A DNA stretch of 64,000 bases from an uncultured Bacteroidota bacterium (GTDB lineage Bacteria; Bacteroidota; Bacteroidia; Chitinophagales; Saprospiraceae). The stretch spans positions 62,001 through 126,000 of the forward strand of contig CALMSX010000082.1 in assembly GCA_937872515.1 (NCBI GenBank), given 5' to 3'. Position numbers and translations under genes: made by a program. Shown one piece after another: positions 56,015 through 64,000 of the stretch. Each line of letters opens with the position of its first letter. Within the stretch, counting starts at the first letter, position 1. The notes under the pieces are model-generated. The model saw only the letters and a program-made list of their open reading frames with translations. It ran no database searches and was not told where the DNA came from.

Positions 56015-57352
56015 TCAGAATTTTTTCTCATGCCACTTATTGGTTTTTAAATATATGATTACAAATATCATAATGCCAAGCCAGTAAATAATTTCAGCTG
56101 ACCAGGCAAAGTATAGGTTTAACTTTAAAAATTTGATTACCATTAAACTATAGATGGTATAGACAATGGTGAAAAGGGTCTGGATCCACAAGGCAGTTTT
56201 GGTATGTCCGGTCCCTGTAAGTCCATTAATAAAAATGGATCCAAAACTAAAGATGCCTAAGATAGGAAAGAGAATCCATAGAATGGTCTTGCTTTCTGAT
56301 ACCAGCTGATTTTCGGAACTGCCAAACAGGGGATAAAGAAAGAATTCCGGAAAGAGCAAAATGGGTAGGGTAATGGCAGAGGTAGTAAGAAAACTGAGCC
56401 AGGCAGTTTTCTGGATCAGTGGAAATACCGCTTGCCTTTTTTTGGTGCCGATAAAATTGCTGACCATGGTATTGATTCCAGCCGAATAACCCCATGCCGG
56501 AATTGACAGGATCAGATAGATATTTCTGATCAGGTTTGAAATTTCAAGGTCTTTGGCACTGTTATTTTCAATAAATGTAAAAAACAGAAAGTAGGAACCT
56601 AAACCTAAAGCAGATTGGATGACGATGGGAAATGAGATACTGAAACACTCGTATATCCTTCTCAGATTGATGGAGGTAAAATCAAGAAGATGATAGGTTT
56701 TGTAAGCGCGCTTGTAAACGATGTAAGCGATAAAAACGATAAAGGCTATGACTTCTGAAAGTGTGCTGGCTAAGGCCGAACCACCTATGCCCATGGCAGG
56801 AGCCCCCCACTTGCCAAATACAAAAACATAGTTTAAAATAATATTTGATATTGTGAGCACGAGGGTGTCAAACAAAATAATTTTAGGTTGGGCAATACCT
56901 GTATACAAAGCAATTAGGGCTACCCCAAGATAGCTGAAAAATACGCCATAACTTCGGTAATAGAGGTACTCATAACAGTAATCAAGAATTTCGGTGGATG
57001 ATATGAGTAACTTCAAAAAATCATAGCCAAACAAATGGATAAAACCAAAAATCAAGACTGCCAATACGGCTTCAAATAAAACCAGGGCTTGGAAATACAT
57101 GCCCAGACTTTTCATGTCTTTTTCACCATATTTACGCGCAATAAAGATCTGACCGCCTCTCGAGAAGCCATAACCTATCGAGGCCAATACCAGGTAAAAG
57201 GCACCGATAACGCCTACAGCTGCGAATTGAAGATGATCGTAATGATACAAAAAAACATTGTCAGACAAGACGATGATATTTTGAGCAGCACTGCCCAACA
57301 TAATGGGTAATGACAATCTGAAAATCTGACCGTAGCTTGTGCCTAATCGCAT
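56015..57352 (-). CDS. MATE family efflux transporter
   Basis: A 445-residue inner-membrane protein with 12 predicted helices in two similar halves (LSLPIMLGSAAQNIIVLSDN at the start of the first; SISFPIVIQSALGLGSYFL at the start of the second). It exports organic cations or drugs using H+ or Na+. The substrate is unknown. It lies 14 bp after the AAA ATPase gene and 2 bp before the CvfB-like gene. Confidence 0.9.
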   Translation of the reverse strand: MRLGTSYGQIFRLSLPIMLGSAAQNIIVLSDNVFLYHYDHLQFAAVGVIGAFYLVLASIGYGFSRGGQIFIARKYGEKDMKSLGMYFQALVLFEAVLAVLIFGFIHLFGYDFLKLLISSTEILDYCYEYLYYRSYGVFFSYLGVALIALYTGIAQPKIILFDTLVLTISNIILNYVFVFGKWGAPAMGIGGSALASTLSEVIAFIVFIAYIVYKRAYKTYHLLDFTSINLRRIYECFSISFPIVIQSALGLGSYFLFFTFIENNSAKDLEISNLIRNIYLILSIPAWGYSAGINTMVSNFIGTKKRQAVFPLIQKTAWLSFLTTSAITLPILLFPEFFLYPLFGSSENQLVSESKTILWILFPILGIFSFGSIFINGLTGTGHTKTALWIQTLFTIVYTIYSLMVIKFLKLNLYFAWSAEIIYWLGIMIFVIIYLKTNKWHEKKF

Positions 57353-57366
57353 TCGGAATGGTGCAT

Positions 57367-58755
57367 TTATTTTTGTTTGGCAACAAAATCATGCACCACC
57401 TGGTACATCTCTGTCATTTTAAAACTTTCATTGTTGCTGCTCAACACACGGTCAAACCAAAACAATGTGCTTGGCTTGCATTGACCTAAGGCTTGATCCA
57501 GCACTGCTTTTGTCAGGTTGGGAATGGCGGTCTCAGATTTGTAAAAATGGGCAGCCAGGTGTTTCTTTATACCAATGTTGATCCATCGATCCAAATCAGA
57601 AAATGAAAACAAATGTGTTTTTTCTATCCATTCATCCATGCTACCAGCCTTTATATTAAATTTTTCAATTTTTCCCTGAATATAAGCACGCCTGTCATTT
57701 TCATCAGGAGGATAGACAAAGAGGGATGAATTAAAACGGCCATACCGCAACAATGCAGGATTGATATTCCAGATCGCATTGGTAGCAGCAATCAGGATGA
57801 TGTTCTGGTTATATCTAAACATGGCATCCACTTCAATGAGCAATTGGTGCAAATAGGTGTTTTGAATATCCTCAGCTCCATTGCCCAGTAATTGGTCAAC
57901 CTGGTCGATAAAAATGGTGGCAGGCATGTGGAGCCTGGCCATATTGAAATAAAACGGAATAATAAACTCCCGGCTAATGCTTTGATTATTGCTGATTCTG
58001 TTCCAGTCAAATGGAATTACATCGATGTCTAACTCATACGGAAGAAGACTGATAGAAAAAGTTTTTCCACAGCCCGGAGGACCATACAGAAGAATTGAAC
58101 CGGAAGGCTCAATACCAAATCTGGAAAGGGTTTCACCATCCAGATCCATGTGGATGTACATTTCCTGAAGTTCATTTTTTAGGTAGTCCTGCCCGATCAT
58201 AGCACCAAAACCAGGTTCGATCTTGGGCAGAAACATTTGTTCAGGGTTGGTAATGAAGTCAGGCATTTCCATTGGAGAATATTCATCAAACGGATCAAAC
58301 TCATCTTTGTCTCCAAACCCTCCTTCTCCTTCTCTGGAGTCATCAAAATACTCTTCCTGATCATTGAGTACAGAATCAAGTTCTTCGTCAAAATAAAAAG
58401 GATTTCGCTCCAGAATCTTATTATACAACTCCTGAGCCTCTTTTAATGAATTTTGTCTGAGCAATGACTTGACCTGGAGCTCTAATATTTTTTCGCTGGT
58501 GAGATTGCGCGCAGAAAGTTCCTCAGCAATAACAATCACAGCAGAATAATTGCCCTTGGCAAAATAAAGTTCAATCAGGCCTTGCTTGGCCTTGATATTT
58601 TCAGGATCCAGTTTTAATACATGATGATAGTTTTTTTCACTTTCATCGTATTCTTTGATCTTAAAAAGTTTTAATGCATACGAGAGTCGCAATGCTATGT
58701 TGTCCGGCGCACGATTAATGGCCTCTTTGAGTATTCTTAAATCATTCTTGTTCAT
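57367..58755 (-). CDS. TPR-AAA ATPase with Gln at the Walker B glutamate
   Basis: 462 residues. The N terminus has about three TPR repeats (8-120), followed by a very acidic linker (123-160) and an AAA domain. Walker A is canonical (GPPGCGKT, 225-232). Walker B is IFIDQ (281-285), where the catalytic Glu is Gln (codon CAG read directly). Sensor 1 Asn326 and the Arg-rich LLRYGRF (336-341) are retained. ATP binding is expected but hydrolysis may be slow or absent. Upstream is an unrecognised protein with a 4-bp overlap, so the two form a pair. Confidence 0.85.
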   Translation of the reverse strand: MNKNDLRILKEAINRAPDNIALRLSYALKLFKIKEYDESEKNYHHVLKLDPENIKAKQGLIELYFAKGNYSAVIVIAEELSARNLTSEKILELQVKSLLRQNSLKEAQELYNKILERNPFYFDEELDSVLNDQEEYFDDSREGEGGFGDKDEFDPFDEYSPMEMPDFITNPEQMFLPKIEPGFGAMIGQDYLKNELQEMYIHMDLDGETLSRFGIEPSGSILLYGPPGCGKTFSISLLPYELDIDVIPFDWNRISNNQSISREFIIPFYFNMARLHMPATIFIDQVDQLLGNGAEDIQNTYLHQLLIEVDAMFRYNQNIILIAATNAIWNINPALLRYGRFNSSLFVYPPDENDRRAYIQGKIEKFNIKAGSMDEWIEKTHLFSFSDLDRWINIGIKKHLAAHFYKSETAIPNLTKAVLDQALGQCKPSTLFWFDRVLSSNNESFKMTEMYQVVHDFVAKQK

Positions 58756-59528
58756 GCCCTGATATCCAAATTTAAGAAGTTTTGTAATGGCAATTCTCGT
58801 TTATGAAGAATTGCTTTGGGTGGATTTTGGATTATAGCCAAGGTGGCATTAACCTGTTCCACGGTTCGGAAATGTATGTTTTTGTGAAAGGTAGATACGT
58901 TTTTGTTTCCAAATCTGACCTTCGATTTTTGCTGTGTTTCCAGTAAGAAGTGTTCAAAATTCTGTTGTGTCGATGTCATACCTTCCGTATAAAAGGATAT
59001 CAACAACCGGTTGCCATTGATGGTTGTCAGGTCTTCTTCCAGATCCGTTGCATCATCATTCACTTCGGTTACTAAATCAAAAAAACGCCAATCCGCCGGG
59101 GTAAACAATTGTTTTAAAACAGGGAAATGTTCCAATAACAACCTCCGTTGAAGTTTGACATCACAACTTTTATAAAAGTAAAAATATTCCATGGAGAGCC
59201 GGGTTGGCAAGAGCCTGTCTCTCAAATCTGTTTCATGTTTTTGGTATTTGTGGATTTGTCTGCTGTACTCTTCATGCCTATCAGGTGGTATGCCCAGCTT
59301 TTCTAAAGCCAGATAGATTTTTTTCCAGTAGAAATCCAATTTTTTTTCTTTCAAATCCCAAACCGATTCCAGATAGGCATCCAGGTCATAAATTCGGGCC
59401 TGCAATTCTACCAATTGTTCATGGAAGGTTTTTATTTCGCCCGCTGTTGCACCACTCATTCTGTAAAGCTCATGAAATGCCCTGTATTCAAACAGTTGTT
59501 CAATCTTATCTCTTAACGCGTCATGCAT
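58752..59528 (-). CDS. Unrecognised helical protein paired with the AAA ATPase
   Basis: 258 residues, rich in charged and aromatic residues and mostly helical (FHELYRMSGATAGEIKTFHE; YLESVWDLKEKKLDFYWKK), with no signal peptide or membrane span. No family is recognised. It opens the five-gene operon. Its stop overlaps the ATPase ATG by 4 bp, which argues for co-synthesis and probably a shared complex. The ATG at 59528 is chosen, with a TATTTTTG element 23 bp before. Confidence 0.7.
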   Translation of the reverse strand: MHDALRDKIEQLFEYRAFHELYRMSGATAGEIKTFHEQLVELQARIYDLDAYLESVWDLKEKKLDFYWKKIYLALEKLGIPPDRHEEYSRQIHKYQKHETDLRDRLLPTRLSMEYFYFYKSCDVKLQRRLLLEHFPVLKQLFTPADWRFFDLVTEVNDDATDLEEDLTTINGNRLLISFYTEGMTSTQQNFEHFLLETQQKSKVRFGNKNVSTFHKNIHFRTVEQVNATLAIIQNPPKAILHKRELPLQNFLNLDIRA

Positions 59529-59550
59529 AACTTTGGCGGTAGTCTTTCAA

Positions 59551-59558
59551 CAAAAATA
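59551..59558 (-). promoter_or_regulatory. Weak -7 element of the five-gene operon
   Basis: TATTTTTG on the minus strand, 23 bp before the ATG at 59528. No clear upstream TTTG. Confidence 0.35.
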
Positions 59559-59650
59559 CTGAATTTGTGCCATACACATCCGCTTTTAAACGCGTAATGT
59601 ACACCTCTGTTGTTAATGTTTTGTTTAATAGTGGATTAAGTTGCCAAAAT

Positions 59651-60187
59651 TCAGCGCAACTTGCGAAGGGCGCAGGATACCTCATGGATGACAATGCCAC
59701 CACAAACAGCCACATTTAAGGAGTGTTTGGTGCCAAATTGCTCAATTTCGACAGCTTCATTCAATTGTTGAATCACTTCGTCTGAAATGCCATCTACTTC
59801 GTTTCCAAAAACAAGTGCATAAGATTCGCCCAAAGACAAATCAAGGGATGACAAAGAAGTGGATTGATCCGTATGTTCTATACCAATAACGCGATAACCT
59901 TCATGGTTCAACTGTTGAATGGCTGCTGTGGTTCGCTCAAAATACCGCCAGTCAACACTTTCGGTTGCACCAATCGCTGTTTTTTGGATCTCTTTGTGTG
60001 GCGGTATGGCGGTTATACCACACAAATAAAGGGCTGAGATGCCAAAAGCATCGCAGGTACGAAAAAAAGATCCTACATTTAAGGCCGACCTTACATTGTC
60101 CAAAACCACCACTACGGGCAATTTGGGAATGTCTTTATGGCTGGCTAAATCGGGTCTTCCTAATTCGTCTGAAGGCAGTTTTTGCAT
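59651..60187 (-). CDS. SpoU/TrmH family RNA 2'-O-methyltransferase
   Basis: A 178-residue SPOUT enzyme that methylates a ribose in tRNA or rRNA with SAM. Motif 1 NVRSALNVGSFFRT, motif 2 LVFGNEVDGIS and motif 3 IEQFGTKHSLNVAV form the knotted SAM site. The target is not determined (TrmH-like or rRNA). It begins 1 bp after the pyrG stop, so the two are co-transcribed. Confidence 0.9.
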   Translation of the reverse strand: MQKLPSDELGRPDLASHKDIPKLPVVVVLDNVRSALNVGSFFRTCDAFGISALYLCGITAIPPHKEIQKTAIGATESVDWRYFERTTAAIQQLNHEGYRVIGIEHTDQSTSLSSLDLSLGESYALVFGNEVDGISDEVIQQLNEAVEIEQFGTKHSLNVAVCGGIVIHEVSCALRKLR

Positions 60188-60188
60188 A

Positions 60189-61850
<1,662 letters not shown>

Positions 61851-61962
61851 TCAACATGGCTTTCAAAATGCTAAACCGAGCCTCTTTTTTTTATTTTTCA
61901 CCCAATTTTTTTTCTCGCAAGCTAAAACAAGGCATTGTTTATTTTGAACCTGAATATTGTAT

Positions 61963-61970
61963 TATCTTTG
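61963..61970 (+). promoter_or_regulatory. -7 element of rpe
   Basis: TATCTTTG, with TTTG at 61943-61946 (16-bp spacer). It sits 16 bp before the GTG at 61987, so the longer frame from 61957 is not used. Confidence 0.5.
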
Positions 61971-61986
61971 TACAAAATTTTATTCT

Positions 61987-62664
61987 GTGGCTTTACAAAA
62001 TTCCATCATTGCTCCTTCGGTGCTGGCTGCCGATTTTTCCAGACTGGCTGAAGAAATTCAAATGGTTAATGAATCTGAAGCTGATTGGCTACACGTGGAT
62101 GTTATGGATGGCAATTTTGTGCCCAATATCAGCTTCGGCCAGGATATGGTAGCTACCATGTCTCGTCTCTGCACCAAACCCCTCGATGTCCATCTAATGA
62201 TCGTTGATCCTGATCGATACATCGAAGATTTTAAAAAATGTGGGGCCAGTGTCCTTACAGTACATGCAGAGGCTTGTACACACCTGCATAGGACGATTCA
62301 GGCCATTAAAGCTGCCGGCATGAAGGCAGGAGTGGCTTTGAATCCGCATACCAATGTTTTGGTCATTGAAGATGTGTTGGAGGAACTTGATTTGGTTTGC
62401 CTCATGTCTGTCAATCCCGGTTTCGGGGGCCAGAAGTTTATTTACAGGGTCTTGCACAAGGTAGAAACCCTGAGAAAAATGGCAGATGAAAGGAACGTAG
62501 ATCTTTTAATAGAAATAGATGGCGGTGTGGGCCTCCACAATGCGGAAAGTCTGCTGCAAAAAGGAGCCAACGTTCTGGTGGCAGGAAATGCTGTTTTTAA
62601 AGACCCCAACCCCAAAGCAGTCATTAGCGGGCTCAAAAATATTTCGGCTCAACGCACGTTTTAA
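61987..62664 (+). CDS. rpe: Ribulose-phosphate 3-epimerase
   Basis: A 225-residue TIM-barrel enzyme interconverting ribulose 5-phosphate and xylulose 5-phosphate in the pentose phosphate pathway. IIAPSVLAADFSRL, WLHVDVMDGNFVPNIS, LDVHLMI and MSVNPGFGGQKFI carry the metal and catalytic Asp/His residues. The start is GTG (Val-Ala-Leu-Gln), since the -7 element lies upstream and overlaps the longer TTG frame. A TonB-dependent receptor gene starts 20 bp downstream. Confidence 0.95.
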   Translation: MALQNSIIAPSVLAADFSRLAEEIQMVNESEADWLHVDVMDGNFVPNISFGQDMVATMSRLCTKPLDVHLMIVDPDRYIEDFKKCGASVLTVHAEACTHLHRTIQAIKAAGMKAGVALNPHTNVLVIEDVLEELDLVCLMSVNPGFGGQKFIYRVLHKVETLRKMADERNVDLLIEIDGGVGLHNAESLLQKGANVLVAGNAVFKDPNPKAVISGLKNISAQRTF

Positions 62665-62684
62665 CTATCACACAAATTTTTCCT

Positions 62685-64000
62685 TTGTCCAAATTTTCAG
62701 CTTTTATTTTTTTTCTTTTAGTAACCTCAAACCTGGTTTCACAGGCAACTCTTTTTGGGGTAGTGAGAGACGGTAGCTCTCAGCTGCCCATCGAATTTGC
62801 TGAGGTTTTTACAGAAGGAGGGAAGTTTCAAACGACCACTGATTCTCTGGGTAATTTTTCGCTTGATCTGACAGAAAATGAGGGATTCCTGGTTAAGTTT
62901 TATCGATTGGGTTATCAGGCTGTGGAATACAAGGTCCCGGCAATGGCCATGGGCACAAAAAGATATCTTACTGTCATCCTGCAACCTCAGTCAAGCGACC
63001 TGGATATTACCATTACTGCCTCCAGAATTGAAGATGCAGGTGTGGTCAGGGAGTCTGTTTCTGAATTCAAAATCTTACCTACTGCTTCCGGCAATTTTGA
63101 AGCGGTCTTACCTTCCATTGCTTTGGGGGTCAACTCAGGCAGTGGGGGAGAGCTGAGCTCTCAATACAATGTAAGAGGGGGAAACTACGATGAAAACATG
63201 GTTTACATCAATGACTTTGAGGTATTCAGACCCCAATTGATCCGGGCCGGACAACAGGAAGGATTGAGTTTTCCAAATATTGATCTTATAAGGGACATTA
63301 CTTTTTCAAGCGGTGGTTATGAAGCCAGGTATGGCAATAAGATGTCGAGTGTTTTGGACATACGATACAAAAGACCGGATGCATTTAAAAGCAGCCTTTC
63401 TGGCAGCTTGCTCGGGGCTTCAGCTCATGTGGAAGGCAGCAAGAGATTGGGACCCAATGCTTATCACAAGTTGAGGTACCTCATCGGAGCGAGGTACAAA
63501 ACCAATAAATACTTATTGGGTTCTCTGGATGTAAAAGGGGAGTATTTGCCCGATTTTGCTGATGTTCAGGCCTATCTTACTTATCAGTTAAGCCAAAACC
63601 TTCAACTGGGTTTTTTGGCCAATTACAACGCCGCCATTTTCAACTTTATTCCGGCCACCAGGAGTACAACGCTGGGCCTGATTACCAATACGCTTCGATT
63701 CAGTACTGCTTATGAAGGGGCTGAAAAAGATAAATTTATTCATGGCCTCGCTGGCTTGTCGCTCAATTTTGTACCGGAAACCCGCGAGCGACCTTATTTT
63801 ATTAAATGGATGGCTTCGCGATATTCCAGCGCTGAACAGGAAAATTTTGATATACTCGGATATTATCGATTGGCCCAAATAGAATCTAATTTAGGTGCCG
63901 ATAATTTTGGCGAAGAGGTGGCTGTGCTGGGAACGGGTACGCAACATAGATTTGCCCGCAACTATCTGTATACAGAAATCTACAATACAGAAATAAGAGC
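62685..64000 (+). CDS. TonB-dependent receptor, N-terminal part (runs off right edge)
   Basis: 438 codons are visible. A TTG start gives a signal peptide (SKFSAFIFFLLVTSNLVS) followed by Gln. A carboxypeptidase-like CarboxypepD_reg domain (about 22-100) precedes the plug (from about 105: DLDITITASRIED, QYNVRGGNYDENMVYIND), then the start of the barrel. It is an outer-membrane importer powered by TonB; no SusD gene can be seen, and the substrate is unknown. It is probably co-transcribed with rpe, an odd partner. Confidence 0.88.
   Translation, partial: MSKFSAFIFFLLVTSNLVSQATLFGVVRDGSSQLPIEFAEVFTEGGKFQTTTDSLGNFSLDLTENEGFLVKFYRLGYQAVEYKVPAMAMGTKRYLTVILQPQSSDLDITITASRIEDAGVVRESVSEFKILPTASGNFEAVLPSIALGVNSGSGGELSSQYNVRGGNYDENMVYINDFEVFRPQLIRAGQQEGLSFPNIDLIRDITFSSGGYEARYGNKMSSVLDIRYKRPDAFKSSLSGSLLGASAHVEGSKRLGPNAYHKLRYLIGARYKTNKYLLGSLDVKGEYLPDFADVQAYLTYQLSQNLQLGFLANYNAAIFNFIPATRSTTLGLITNTLRFSTAYEGAEKDKFIHGLAGLSLNFVPETRERPYFIKWMASRYSSAEQENFDILGYYRLAQIESNLGADNFGEEVAVLGTGTQHRFARNYLYTEIYNTEIR

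Overview
The window is chromosomal DNA from a member of the Bacteroidota, most likely a Saprospiria-type marine or activated-sludge bacterium (lineage inferred, not proven). Four things point there. Several very long secreted proteins end in type 9 secretion system (T9SS) sorting domains. A DUF4295 ribosome-associated gene follows rpmB-rpmG. Promoters read TTTG-N19-TANNTTTG, and start codons lack Shine-Dalgarno sequences. The mature N termini of exported proteins usually begin with Gln, next to a glutaminyl cyclase gene. Nothing looks like a phage, plasmid, insertion sequence or CRISPR array.

Layout. 1-4.5 kb: the 5' part of purL, a gmhA-type sugar isomerase, and a divergent SDR epimerase plus glycosyltransferase pair. 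4.6-6.5 kb: tRNA-Arg, rpmB, rpmG, DUF4295 and ftsY. 6.7-10.2 kb: a phosphate-uptake set (DUF47, Pit permease, phosphate-selective porin). 10.1-13.6 kb: a leftward VWA / MoxR-like ATPase / M23 peptidase operon. 13.6-19.1 kb: a vanadium-haloperoxidase-like lipoprotein, nucleoside phosphorylase with NhaD antiporter, a Nudix hydrolase and dusB. 19.1-28.0 kb: two large T9SS type B proteins. 28.0-34.7 kb: der, pnp, rpsO, a small NqrM-like membrane protein, an unlisted 26-residue membrane ORF, mazG and ffh. 35.0-39.9 kb: a thioredoxin-headed T9SS type A protein, glutaminyl cyclase and an FtsE-like ATPase. 39.9-43.9 kb: a leftward operon of two family 2 glycosyltransferases, DUF2461, a sirtuin and a lipoprotein. 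44.4-55.1 kb: one giant gene of about 3,567 codons. 55.2-59.5 kb: a five-gene leftward operon with an unknown protein, a TPR-AAA ATPase with an altered Walker B motif, a MATE transporter and a CvfB-like protein. 59.6-64 kb: a SpoU methyltransferase and pyrG, then rpe and the start of a TonB-dependent receptor.

How the parts fit. Most genes are housekeeping: translation, SRP targeting (both ftsY and ffh), nucleotide synthesis and RNA decay. The accessory theme is the cell surface. Four secreted modular proteins (about 1.05k, 1.09k, 1.79k and 3.57k residues) share Ig-like and SprB-like repeats, three use the CHU_C (type B) sorting domain, and a glutaminyl cyclase suited to capping exported N-terminal Gln lies within the set. 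Glycosyltransferases and a heptose-type isomerase may supply surface glycans. The observations most worth following are the AAA ATPase with Gln in place of the catalytic Glu, its unrecognised partner, the 26-residue membrane ORF with a complete promoter, and the tandem repeat architectures in the giant proteins. Several gene starts were moved from the longest reading frame because a promoter element lies inside the extra 5' sequence.
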